DNA of 64,000 nucleotides, taken from the NCBI RefSeq assembly GCF_047345145.1, contig NZ_JBLFER010000001.1, positions 434,001-498,000 of the forward strand. The letters run 5' to 3'. This DNA comes from Maribacter_C sp047345145 (GTDB taxonomy: Bacteria; Bacteroidota; Bacteroidia; Flavobacteriales; Flavobacteriaceae). Below are positions 33,856 to 42,202 of the stretch, piece after piece. Both the position numbers and the translations under genes were made by a program. Numbering within the stretch: position 1 is the stretch's first letter; every line of letters begins with the position of its first letter. The notes below the pieces were generated by a model. It worked only from the letters and a program-made list of their open reading frames with translations. It did not search any database and was not told where the DNA came from.

Positions 33856-34512
33856 TTATTTGGGAGCTATAATTCCGTCCGTAATCAATTGGTTCACCAT
33901 TCTTTTGGTAAAACTTTCAGACGCATTTTGCAACGAAGCAGGTTCTATAAGTGACGATTGTCCTGTCCAGACCATGGTTTCTTTTCCTTTGTGCAAATCA
34001 CCTTTTACATTGTAAAGTATGGCTTCTATCAGATATGATTTTTCGGTCGTATAGTACCCTGGCGTATTAAAACTTTGGTATCCTCTAACAATATATTCGC
34101 CAACTCTGTAATACGAAGGCACATAAAGCGTCTCTCCAGGTTTATATCGGTCCGTTTCTTTTGAATTGATAAGCGCCATGGTGATAACGCCATCCAAATT
34201 ATTTTCTTTTATGATTTTGATGTACTCCTCAGCGGTTCTTATTTCTTCAGTTCCACCAGGAGGAAACATCAAGATGCCTTCTACTGCATTTATGCCTTGC
34301 TCTTTTAATAAGGCAACCGCATCTTTCTCAAAAGTATTGCGCGCGGTAAGGTCTTTACCGATACCAATTACTGCTATTTTGGAATAGCCTCTATCTTGAT
34401 AGGTTTCTTTGGTCCAAGTAGAACCCATTTTAGCGGGACCACATGCTTGCTGTAAGCCCATTGCAAACAATATACTTAAGGCAGCAAGCGTTCGTAGAAA
34501 TTTCTTTTTCAT
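33856..34512 (-). CDS. Lipoprotein of the four-member unnamed family, copy D
   Basis: A 218-residue lipoprotein (lipobox LQQAC, Cys24). It is the most diverged copy but keeps the layout: GSTW after the Cys, KIAVIGIG, FEKDAVALLKEQGI, an MFP segment, LDGVITMAL, an aromatic insert (YVPSYYRVGEYIVRGYQSF) and TTEKSYLIEAILYNV, ending SFTKRMVNQL. It is coupled to gltS downstream, and the metallo-hydrolase gene ends 50 bases upstream. It could be an outer-membrane partner for substrate supply or an envelope factor; no function is proven. Confidence 0.7.
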   Translation of the reverse strand: MKKKFLRTLAALSILFAMGLQQACGPAKMGSTWTKETYQDRGYSKIAVIGIGKDLTARNTFEKDAVALLKEQGINAVEGILMFPPGGTEEIRTAEEYIKIIKENNLDGVITMALINSKETDRYKPGETLYVPSYYRVGEYIVRGYQSFNTPGYYTTEKSYLIEAILYNVKGDLHKGKETMVWTGQSSLIEPASLQNASESFTKRMVNQLITDGIIAPK

Positions 34513-34562
34513 TTTGTTTTTTTTGCAATTTAGGTCGTGAATTGAAGCTTTGCAAGATTAAT

Positions 34563-35399
34563 TCAAATTTTGATTTCATCTCCTTCACGAGCAAAAAAGC
34601 AATTTTTAAATATAGCCTGACATTTCTTTTCTTCCGCCCGAATAAAATCGTCATTATGCTCTGGGTCATGATGGGTCATATATAGTTTTTTGACTCCGGC
34701 CAATTGGGCAACTTCGATAGCCTGTTCCCAGCTACTGTGTCCCCAACCTCTATAGTTCGGGAGCTCTTCGGGCGTGTATTGTGCTTCATGAATCAGGACA
34801 TCAGCATCTTTTGCAAAATCGATTACATTTTCATCTAAGCTATCTCCATGTTCAATATCAGTACAATAGACAAAGATTTTTCCATTGACCTCTAAACGGT
34901 AACCATGAGCACCTCCGGGGTGCGAATGTGCATTGGAGAGTAATCTACCCGTGCTACCATCTTTAAATACTTCTTCATTGGTTTTCTTCAAATGAAATCT
35001 AAAATTTGCACCCATATTATCAAGATTAACCGGGAAATAAGTGCTTTCCATTTGATGTGAGAAAATTGATTTAAGGTTAGTGATATCTAAATCGGCACCC
35101 ATAGCAATAATATCGATATTTTTAGAAGCATCATAGGCTGGACCAAAAAAGGGAAACCCTTGTATATGATCCCAATGGAAATGGGAAAAGGCCATTACAA
35201 TTTTATCTTCGGGATTGAAAGCGCGTTGCATTAACTCCTTTCCCAATTTTCGAATACCCGTTCCGGCGTCAAAAATCAATACATCACCTTCCTTACTATC
35301 ATCCATAACCGCAACGCAGGTGGTGTTGCCTCCAAATTCTTGAAATCCACTTTCACAGACGGGTATGGAACCCCTTGCGCCATAGAATTTTATTATCAT
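34563..35399 (-). CDS. MBL-fold metallo-hydrolase
   Basis: A 278-residue protein from the ATG at 35399 (MIIKFYGARGSIPV, the usual family start; an upstream start adds 21 odd residues). Metal-binding motifs are SHFHWDHIQG (HxHxDH), NAHSHPGGAHGY, DIEHG and THHDPEH at the C-terminus. It belongs to the beta-lactamase superfamily of phosphodiesterase/RNase Z-like type. The GNTTCV N-terminal segment recalls class II cyclic nucleotide phosphodiesterase-like proteins. It has no signal peptide, so it is cytoplasmic. The substrate is unknown. Confidence 0.85.
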   Translation of the reverse strand: MIIKFYGARGSIPVCESGFQEFGGNTTCVAVMDDSKEGDVLIFDAGTGIRKLGKELMQRAFNPEDKIVMAFSHFHWDHIQGFPFFGPAYDASKNIDIIAMGADLDITNLKSIFSHQMESTYFPVNLDNMGANFRFHLKKTNEEVFKDGSTGRLLSNAHSHPGGAHGYRLEVNGKIFVYCTDIEHGDSLDENVIDFAKDADVLIHEAQYTPEELPNYRGWGHSSWEQAIEVAQLAGVKKLYMTHHDPEHNDDFIRAEEKKCQAIFKNCFFAREGDEIKI

Positions 35400-35508
35400 T
35401 AGTCCGAATTTTGAATTGAAACCTATTATATAACAAGATAAAAATTTATATGGGGATACCATAGTTCTTATTTTCGTAGCATCATTGATTTAACTATTTT
35501 TACAGGGT

Positions 35509-36204
35509 ATGCAAGTCGATTCCTCAAGAATTCCTCATTTCTTAAAGTTCCATTTTTGTTTTTCATTGCTGTTGTTTGGCATGTTTGGACTTCAGGCTCA
35601 GGACACTTCCATCACTAGTGATTCGCTAACAACTCCCTTTCGAGAAGGAAGATGGCTAACGGGACTATCAGGTAGTATAAGCTCAAATACCAATAAAACA
35701 GACGCATCTGAAGCGAAAACAGTTACCAATGAATTTGGGCTGAACTTTTCCACAGGAAGGTTTATCAAAGACAGATGGCTTTTAGGAGGAAAAATAAATG
35801 CGGATAGGGCAAGTTCAGCAGGTAGTGTTGACCGTACTACCGAGTCTTTGTTTATTGGTCCATTTGTTTCCCATTATTTATCGGCTAATGACCGTGGGTC
35901 GCTATTTACGACCTTATCTACTGGGTATGTGCGCTATCGTGAAGAAACACAATTGAACACACTTCTAGCACCTACTGAACTTTCATCAGAAGGGGGAGGT
36001 TTCGGGGCACTTGTAGGTTTGGGCTATTCGTATGTCATTCACGACAAAATTGCTTTTGATATTGGATTTAATCTAAACCTCTTTTGGATTGGAGTTGACC
36101 AAGAAGAATTACCATCGGGTATGGTGAGTTCTCAAGATTTAACGGTCAGTAATATCGCGTTCACTTTTGGGTTTAATGTTCTTTTAGATGATTTCTTTTT
36201 TTAA
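35509..36204 (+). CDS. Outer-membrane beta-barrel protein, 231 residues
   Basis: The N-terminal signal peptide ends GLQAQ. The mature protein has alternating hydrophobic strands (FGLNFSTGRFIKDRWLLGGK, LFTTLSTGYVRYRE, GLGYSYVIHDKIAFDIGF) and ends in aromatic residues (DDFFF), as in small OmpW/OmpA-like barrels of 8-10 strands. It overlaps the next barrel gene by one base (TAATG). Function is unknown. Confidence 0.72.
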   Translation: MQVDSSRIPHFLKFHFCFSLLLFGMFGLQAQDTSITSDSLTTPFREGRWLTGLSGSISSNTNKTDASEAKTVTNEFGLNFSTGRFIKDRWLLGGKINADRASSAGSVDRTTESLFIGPFVSHYLSANDRGSLFTTLSTGYVRYREETQLNTLLAPTELSSEGGGFGALVGLGYSYVIHDKIAFDIGFNLNLFWIGVDQEELPSGMVSSQDLTVSNIAFTFGFNVLLDDFFF

Positions 36205-37319
36205 TGAAAAACGTTTATAAAATATGCTTTTTCTTAATGGTATTCCCCGTGTTCTTAATTGGTCAGGGAAGGGAAGAAGGTTTCATACAAACTGACACCA
36301 TTGGTAAACAAAAAAACATAAAGCTCATTGCGCTACCAATAGCTTTTTACACACCAGAAACAAAATTTGGAGTAGGTGGTGGTGGACAATTATTTTTACT
36401 GAACAATACCAATCAATACAATCAGAGACTTTCTAATATTTTGTTTAGCGGAATCTATACCACAGCTGGGCAGATAATGTTCAATATAACACCGCAAGTC
36501 TATTTAGGAAAAGGAGATTACTTTATAGATGCAGATTACTTGTTTGAAATCTACCCAAATTCCTTTTGGGGTATTGGACCAGAAACACCTGAGGAAAACC
36601 TAGAAAATTACAACCAAACCACACATAAGCTGAAAATTAGTTTTTTGAAACGATTACCACCTGATTTGAACTTTGGCTTTACGTATAATTTTGCCAATCA
36701 TCAGGTTACCGAAGTCCAAGAGGATGGCTTGCTCGATTCTGGAACTATTTTAGGTTTTGACCGCACCGTTATAAGTGGCTTGGGTGCCGAATTCAATTTG
36801 GATACAAGAACTAATACCACTTCCCCTACCGATGGACAGTTATTTCAAATTGGCGCGCATTTTTCGAGCGAAATATTAGGCGCGACACATAGTTTCAATA
36901 AGTTCACACTCGATTTACGTAACTATGAACCCTTGGGCAAAAGGAGCACCTTGGCTACACAAGTTTATATTGAGAATAATTATGGGGATGTCCCTTTTCA
37001 AGGGATGGCGTTTTTTGGTGGAAGCAGTAGTGCCAGAGGTTATTTCTATGGGCGTTTCTTGGATAAGAACATGTACGTTATTCAAGCGGAATACCGCTAT
37101 CGTTTAAAACCAAGATGGAGTTTAGCGGCCTTTGGATTAGTAGGCAGTGTAGCTGGAGATGCTTCGGACCTTTTAAAATTTAATTCGGTTAAACCGGGCT
37201 ATGGTGCCGGTGTTCGATTTAAGATATTAAAGGAACAGAACACTTGGCTAAGATTAGATATCGGTAGTGGAAAAGATGGTCAAAATGGAATTTATTTTGG
37301 AGTTAACGAAGCTTTTTAA
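36204..37319 (+). CDS. Surface antigen D15 / BamA-type barrel without POTRA domains
   Basis: A 371-residue exported protein: signal peptide ending LIGQ, then directly a 16-strand-type barrel (FGVGGGGQLFLLNN, GAEFNLDTRTNTTSPTDG, FFGGSSSARGYFYGRF, IQAEYRYRLKPRWSLAAFG). The ARGY segment corresponds to the VRGF/Y lid motif of Omp85 proteins. The DxRTN..P..G motif is also typical. No POTRA repeats precede the barrel, so it is not a canonical BamA. It could be a lipid or small-molecule export barrel (inference). Confidence 0.78.
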   Translation: MKNVYKICFFLMVFPVFLIGQGREEGFIQTDTIGKQKNIKLIALPIAFYTPETKFGVGGGGQLFLLNNTNQYNQRLSNILFSGIYTTAGQIMFNITPQVYLGKGDYFIDADYLFEIYPNSFWGIGPETPEENLENYNQTTHKLKISFLKRLPPDLNFGFTYNFANHQVTEVQEDGLLDSGTILGFDRTVISGLGAEFNLDTRTNTTSPTDGQLFQIGAHFSSEILGATHSFNKFTLDLRNYEPLGKRSTLATQVYIENNYGDVPFQGMAFFGGSSSARGYFYGRFLDKNMYVIQAEYRYRLKPRWSLAAFGLVGSVAGDASDLLKFNSVKPGYGAGVRFKILKEQNTWLRLDIGSGKDGQNGIYFGVNEAF

Positions 37320-37329
37320 AAAATGAATT

Positions 37330-37968
37330 ATGAAAAATACACTTAAACTTATTTTACTATCCTTAGTATTTCAATCTGCTTTTTTAGTTAACGCACAAGA
37401 AATCGACCTAAATTATGGCTATCAATTCGGTACCAAGTTTAGTGGAGATACTGATTATTTGAGTATCGATGCAGGAAACCAATTAGGGGTCTCTTTCGGA
37501 TGGTCATTTTTAGACAATACTGTTGCCCAGATTACATATAATCGTCATTCTTCTGCTTTATTGATTAAGGATAGTGATGTAAGTCCTACGGAATCAAAGC
37601 TTGCCGATTTAACAGCAAACTGGATTATGTTAACAGGTGTCTATTACTTCTCTGATGGCAGTATTACTCCATTTGTAGGCGGCGGAGCGGGCTACGCTTT
37701 CGTCAATTTTGAGAATGAAAACAGAGCTATAGTTGATGGAGGTATTGATACCGCCACGAGAATTGCTTTTTCTTTGAAAGGTGGTGTAACTTTTTGGCTA
37801 GGCGAGCACATCGGTTTAAAGGCTCAGGCTGATTTATTTCTCCCCTTAAACGGCTTTAATTTAGATGCCATCTTCAATGAAGACTATGAAGGATTTAAAT
37901 CTGCAGAAAATATTAGACCTATATCACCCTATCTTGGATTAAATGCGGGTCTGGTTTTTAGAATTTGA
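37330..37968 (+). CDS. Outer-membrane beta-barrel protein, 212 residues
   Basis: A signal peptide (MKNTLKLILLSLVFQSAFLVNAQ) is followed by an OmpA/OmpX-like barrel with GVSFGWSFLDNTVAQITYN, WIMLTGVYYFSDGSITPFVG, GGAGYAFVNF and a C-terminal GLVFRI. It is the third barrel gene in a row, only 10 bases after the D15-like gene, so the three are one operon. No further function can be assigned. Confidence 0.7.
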   Translation: MKNTLKLILLSLVFQSAFLVNAQEIDLNYGYQFGTKFSGDTDYLSIDAGNQLGVSFGWSFLDNTVAQITYNRHSSALLIKDSDVSPTESKLADLTANWIMLTGVYYFSDGSITPFVGGGAGYAFVNFENENRAIVDGGIDTATRIAFSLKGGVTFWLGEHIGLKAQADLFLPLNGFNLDAIFNEDYEGFKSAENIRPISPYLGLNAGLVFRI

Positions 37969-38002
37969 TTCGCATTACAAAAGATAGATGTATGGGATTT
38001 TT

Positions 38003-38371
38003 CTATTTTAGCATCTTCGGATTCGGATAGTTATCAGATTGGTCTTCAACTGTTTCGTCCATACAGACAAAATCTTTTTCAAGTTTTAGTTCTAGCTTTT
38101 CACCAAACTCTAAAGTTTGTGAATGGTAAAAACCTACTTGGTCGTTCAAATGCCAATCGCTTAGTATGGATTTAGGAATGAATAGGATTATTCCTAAGTT
38201 TAAGAAAGAGGCATGTAAATTATCGTATTTATCAGAAACCTTAACGGCATACACGAAATTCGATTCATCAAATGCGGTTTTCTCTCGTGCTATTCCTTTT
38301 TCGCATAAGTTCTGAACTTCTGTTTTGGCCAGTCGAAAGCGAACTGAATTTCCTTTTATTCTAATTTTCAT
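38003..38371 (-). CDS. DUF7009-like small cytoplasmic protein
   Basis: A 122-residue protein starting MKIRIKGNSVRFRLAKTEV, with strands ending in IILFIPKSILSDW and an acidic, Cys-containing C-terminus (KDFVCMDETVED). I associate this opening with the small Bacteroidota family DUF7009; function is unknown. It is the last gene of the nitrate reductase operon, 12 bases after the NrfD-like gene. It might be an assembly or maturation factor, or only a passenger. Confidence 0.65.
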   Translation of the reverse strand: MKIRIKGNSVRFRLAKTEVQNLCEKGIAREKTAFDESNFVYAVKVSDKYDNLHASFLNLGIILFIPKSILSDWHLNDQVGFYHSQTLEFGEKLELKLEKDFVCMDETVEDQSDNYPNPKMLK

Positions 38372-38383
38372 ACGGTTGCAGGT

Positions 38384-39631
38384 CTATTTGGCCGTTTCAG
38401 TTTTTACGGCCTCTTTTTTCTTATAACGCAATTTACCTAATTCAATGCCAATAGAGGTCTTGGCAAGCATTGTAAAAATAAAAGCACCCATTGCCCAAAT
38501 GCCTAAGGAAACCCAAATCTCTACCCATGTAGGCGTATATTCCGCAATTTTTCCATAAGGTCCAGGGATGAATCCTGGGACGATAAGTCCAAAACCTTTT
38601 TCTATCCAAATGGCAACAAATAGCATAAAGCAGCAGACGTAAAGTACGTTCAAATTATTCCGAAGTTTATGGAAGGTCAACATCACCGTTGCTAATACAT
38701 TTAGAGGAATAGCCGTCCATATCCAAGGTAATAAAGCTGTTTTACCATCCAATCCGAAGAAAAGATAATACGCACTTTCGCTATGATGGGTAGGGGCATA
38801 GAACTCTTTAAACAGTTCTGAAACCAACATGATAAGGTTGATTTGCGCTGCAACCGTAACGATTAGTGCTATTTTTTTGATGGTTTTGTCTTCAATTTTA
38901 AATTCTGAAAATTTGCGAATAGCTGCCAATACCAAAATTATCAGCGCAGGACCTGCAGCAAAAGCAGAGGCTAAAAAGCGAGGACCTAAAAGGGCATTAT
39001 TCCAAAACGGTTTGGCTTGAAGTCCTTGATATAAAAATGCGGTAACTAAGTGAATACCCACAGCCCAAAGTACAGACAGAATTGCACCAGGAATGTACAC
39101 CCTGGCTTTGGCTTCTTTTCCTTGATAATGCCGAAATAGAATGTACAAAGGAATACTGATATTAATAAAAAGGTATCCGTTCAATGCAATTACATCCCAA
39201 GCCAGCATAGAACTTGGAAAATTAAAAACACCAATCCCCGGAAACATATGCCATAATACAGAAGGTCCTCCCATATCGGCAACCACAAAAGCCAAACACA
39301 TCACTAAAGCCGCAACGGCAAGCCCTTCTCCAATCAATACTGCTTGTTTAAAATCAATATCATGTAAAACATAGGTCGGCATGACTAACATAACGGCGGC
39401 GGCGGCAACCCCTACCAGAAAAGTGAAGTTAGAAATGTAAAGCCCCCAGCTCACCCTGTCTGTCATTCCAGTAGCGCTCAAACCTTCATCTAATTGTATG
39501 GAATAAAAGTACATGCCAATAAGCATAATCAGCGTTAGAAAAAACATCCAAACATGATATGCCCTTGAGCCATGGGTTAAGTACCCAAGGCTATCTTTTA
39601 CCATACTTATAAAAGCTCTAAATGTTTCCAT
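38384..39631 (-). CDS. NrfD-type membrane quinol-oxidising subunit
   Basis: A 415-residue protein with about 9-10 hydrophobic helices of the NrfD/PsrC/DmsC superfamily (LTLIMLIGMYFYSIQL, ADMGGPSVLWHMFPG, IHLVTAFLYQGL, IEKGFGLIVPGFIPGPYG). NrfD proteins dock on a periplasmic iron-sulfur subunit and oxidise menaquinol. In this operon it should supply electrons, through the FeS protein and cytochromes c, to NapA. That replaces the usual NapC or NapGH. It follows the FeS gene by 16 bases. Confidence 0.88.
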   Translation of the reverse strand: METFRAFISMVKDSLGYLTHGSRAYHVWMFFLTLIMLIGMYFYSIQLDEGLSATGMTDRVSWGLYISNFTFLVGVAAAAVMLVMPTYVLHDIDFKQAVLIGEGLAVAALVMCLAFVVADMGGPSVLWHMFPGIGVFNFPSSMLAWDVIALNGYLFINISIPLYILFRHYQGKEAKARVYIPGAILSVLWAVGIHLVTAFLYQGLQAKPFWNNALLGPRFLASAFAAGPALIILVLAAIRKFSEFKIEDKTIKKIALIVTVAAQINLIMLVSELFKEFYAPTHHSESAYYLFFGLDGKTALLPWIWTAIPLNVLATVMLTFHKLRNNLNVLYVCCFMLFVAIWIEKGFGLIVPGFIPGPYGKIAEYTPTWVEIWVSLGIWAMGAFIFTMLAKTSIGIELGKLRYKKKEAVKTETAK

Positions 39632-39647
39632 TTACTTTACCTTTTTA

Positions 39648-40871
39648 CTAATCCATAAAATACCAGAACTTAGGTTCTGTACCTAAATCCTCTTTTAATC
39701 GAAACACTTGCTTATTTTCTAAAACCCATCGAATCGTACTGTCTGGGTCGAGTAAATTTCCAAATATTCTTGCTCCCGTTGGGCAAGCCTCCACACAAGC
39801 TGGGTCTTTTCCTGACCTAGAGCGTTGAATACAAAAAGTACATTTTTCCATAACACCCTTTTTTCGCATACGGTTACCCAAATAATGTTGGTTTTTATTT
39901 ACTTCCGCTTCAGGTACTTCGGGTTTACTCCAGTTAAAGCGTCTACCATCGTAGGGGCAAGCAGCCATGCAATAGCGGCAACCAATACACCAATCATAAT
40001 CGATGACCACCAGACCATCTTCTTCGCGCCATGTAGCTTCTACTGGGCATACATCAACACAGGGTGGTTCATCACAATGAAAACACTGCGTTCCCATATA
40101 AAAATGTCCCGCAGCGGGTACTTCATGATAAAAATTATCATCAGCATCATGGAACTTAAAACCCTGACCATCTTTCATTTCATGAATTCGGATATACTCC
40201 ATCTCTGAATTCCGATCCTGATTATTTTCTTCTACACAAGCACTGACACAATTCATATAGCCTTGACACTTGGAAATATTAAAGGCATAACCAAAGAGTA
40301 CATCTTTTGCAGCGTCAGTAGCGGACATTTTTATGTTTTCCTTTTTTCGGAGTTGATACGAGCGCACCAATCGGTCAACAGTCGCTTGTTTCTCTTCCTG
40401 GGTCATGAGTTTGTAGTTTCCTTTAAACTGCTCCTCCCAATCTATCTGTGCTTTCTCTTTGGTTTCATCTCCTGCAATTGGGCTACACGAAGTTTGTACT
40501 GCTCCAGCACCTATGAGTAAACTAGCGGTTAGTTTTCGAAAGGCAGTTCTTCTATCCATTTTGACATCAAAAACCTGTTGAAAACCATCCTTTTTGGTTT
40601 CACCAACCATAGTACCTTCCACGGCTGCATCAAACTCATCTGCCGTAATGGAATATTCACTTTTTGGCATTGTAGTTTTTCCGTGAGACCCACAGCCACC
40701 AGACGTACTACCACAACCACAACTAGAAGCTACAGGTTCTTGTTTTGGTGGAGCACTATGAGAGCCGCAACCACCTGAAGTACTCCCGCAACCGCAGCCC
40801 GAAGTTTCCGCAACTACTGCTCCCTTCTTTAATCCGAAATCCATTGTAAACCATTTCTTCTTCTCTGCCAT
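39648..40871 (-). CDS. NrfC/DsrO-type iron-sulfur protein with Cys-rich N-terminal repeats and internal Tat signal
   Basis: A 407-residue protein. Residues 24-63 hold two copies of CGCGSTSGGCGSH (Cys26/28/35/His38 and Cys51/53/60/His63). Only after about 105 residues comes a Tat-like signal (DRRTAFRKL then a hydrophobic run) ending in a lipobox-like QTSC (Cys129). The ferredoxin domain has CFHCDEPPCVDVCP, CIGCRYCMAACP and CTFCIQR...CVEACP. The first cluster motif reads CQGYMNCVSAC, with Tyr where the second Cys is expected, so that cluster may be [3Fe-4S]. It should carry electrons between the NrfD subunit and the c-type cytochromes. Confidence 0.85.
   Translation of the reverse strand: MAEKKKWFTMDFGLKKGAVVAETSGCGCGSTSGGCGSHSAPPKQEPVASSCGCGSTSGGCGSHGKTTMPKSEYSITADEFDAAVEGTMVGETKKDGFQQVFDVKMDRRTAFRKLTASLLIGAGAVQTSCSPIAGDETKEKAQIDWEEQFKGNYKLMTQEEKQATVDRLVRSYQLRKKENIKMSATDAAKDVLFGYAFNISKCQGYMNCVSACVEENNQDRNSEMEYIRIHEMKDGQGFKFHDADDNFYHEVPAAGHFYMGTQCFHCDEPPCVDVCPVEATWREEDGLVVIDYDWCIGCRYCMAACPYDGRRFNWSKPEVPEAEVNKNQHYLGNRMRKKGVMEKCTFCIQRSRSGKDPACVEACPTGARIFGNLLDPDSTIRWVLENKQVFRLKEDLGTEPKFWYFMD
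40683..40802 (-). repeat. Intragenic Cys-rich tandem motif
   Basis: It encodes residues 24-63 of the FeS protein: two identical 13-residue units (CGCGSTSGGCGSH) separated by a Pro/Lys-rich spacer. Each has three Cys and a His, suggesting metal binding. Confidence 0.7.
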
Positions 40872-40890
40872 GTTGCAATTTTTTTGGTAG

Positions 40891-41508
40891 CTATTCTCTT
40901 TGTTTTTCTTTTTTGGTACTAAACCTAACCGGCCATTTCGATGCTATTTGTGGAGCATGCGGATTATGACAATTTACACAGGTCATCGCCGCTCTTGGTG
41001 TTGACCAACCTCCAATATTTTTACCGTGTGCGCCTCCTTTCCAATCTTCAAACTGACTGGAATGGCATTGAGCACATAGTTGATAACTATTATTAAAATC
41101 AATATTGTTCCCTGTTAGACTGTTTAAGTTATTCATGTCATTACCATTGTGGCAACTCGCACAATTCATAGCATTTTCATTGGCATGATTTAGTTTGATA
41201 TCCCAATGGGCTTTCTGAATTTCCGAACCATTTTGCATTGTGCTCAAAGGCTTTGAATGGCATTCAATACAAGCGTATGATTTGATTTGACTCTTACGTT
41301 CAGGGATTAAAAAAGTATGGTCACCTTCGGTAATTTCAATGGTATTGATATCACCGATATAGCTTTCAGAAGAAATATCGGTACCGTGATACTTCTTGCT
41401 TTCTTCCTCAATTTTTTCATTGAGGCTATGGTATTCTCCTTCTTTGTGCTTGCATGAAAAAACACAGCAGATGATTACCAATCCATATAGTAGTCTTCGT
41501 ACTTTCAT
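40891..41508 (-). CDS. Tetraheme cytochrome c lipoprotein
   Basis: A 205-residue protein with a lipoprotein signal (VFSC, Cys19) and four CxxCH heme sites at about 80-84, 116-120, 145-149 and 177-181. The spacing and extra His (WDIKLNH, GGAHGKN, NPHAPQ) are like small multiheme electron carriers (cytochrome c7/c3-like, NrfH/NapC-like in count but without the N-terminal helix). It overlaps the NapB-like gene by four bases (ATGA). A membrane-anchored electron bridge between the NrfCD-like module and NapAB is likely. Confidence 0.85.
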   Translation of the reverse strand: MKVRRLLYGLVIICCVFSCKHKEGEYHSLNEKIEEESKKYHGTDISSESYIGDINTIEITEGDHTFLIPERKSQIKSYACIECHSKPLSTMQNGSEIQKAHWDIKLNHANENAMNCASCHNGNDMNNLNSLTGNNIDFNNSYQLCAQCHSSQFEDWKGGAHGKNIGGWSTPRAAMTCVNCHNPHAPQIASKWPVRFSTKKEKQRE

Positions 41509-42200
41509 TGTGTATTGGTATTTGTTCGTACGAACAGTTCTACATTTTCAATTTCTTGCTTCAATGGTACATGACATTGACGACAATTCACACGCTCAGG
41601 GTGGTCGACCCAAAGCTCCTTTACTGCTGCAGGACCAGCATGGCAAGACAGGCAATTTTCTCGCATTTGTAATTGATGAGGTATCGCCGGTGGACTTCCA
41701 GGCAACGCATTATTGTTACCAACCTCTGGGGCGGATTTCTTGTAAAAATTATTTGCTGCAAATAGCGTTTGCGTTTGCTGCTCAGCATGACATTGCTTGC
41801 AATTGACCATTTCAGGATGCGGCGTAACTGGTGCATAGGCATTGAACTTTTCTACAAAACCTCCATTTTGATGGCACTGCAGACAGACATTACCGCCCAT
41901 ACCGAGCTTTTCTTTTACAGGATGCGGAATACTAGGTGGTGCACCAGGGTATGCTCTATTGTCATAATAGGTTTCTAGGGTTCGTTGATGATTCTCATCT
42001 CTAGGCATGTTTAAATAATCTAGCGCATATTCAGCCCGTTCAAAAACTTTCTTCTCCGATGGAATGATGGGAATTTCTTTTACATCTCCAATAGGAATGT
42101 AAGCTTCTTCCAAACCTTTGTAGTAACTATAGGTCCAATTGATTAAAAACCCAATGAACAGGAGAACCAAAATCGATATGATGCCGAGTCTTTTTTTCAC
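41505..42200 (-). CDS. napB: Tandem-duplicated NapB-like tetraheme cytochrome c
   Basis: A 231-residue protein starting at GTG, with one N-terminal membrane anchor (about 6-24). It has four CxxCH sites at 106-110, 134-138, 183-187 and 206-210. The two halves are similar: YPGAPPSIPHPV...CLQCH...HPEMVNCKQCH and LPGSPPAIPHQL...CLSCH...HPERVNCRQCH. The second half is a close NapB match. NapB is normally diheme, so this is a doubled version, presumably the electron donor to NapA, whose gene ends 2 bases upstream. Confidence 0.85.
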   Translation of the reverse strand: MKKRLGIISILVLLFIGFLINWTYSYYKGLEEAYIPIGDVKEIPIIPSEKKVFERAEYALDYLNMPRDENHQRTLETYYDNRAYPGAPPSIPHPVKEKLGMGGNVCLQCHQNGGFVEKFNAYAPVTPHPEMVNCKQCHAEQQTQTLFAANNFYKKSAPEVGNNNALPGSPPAIPHQLQMRENCLSCHAGPAAVKELWVDHPERVNCRQCHVPLKQEIENVELFVRTNTNTQ

Positions 42201-42202
42201 AG

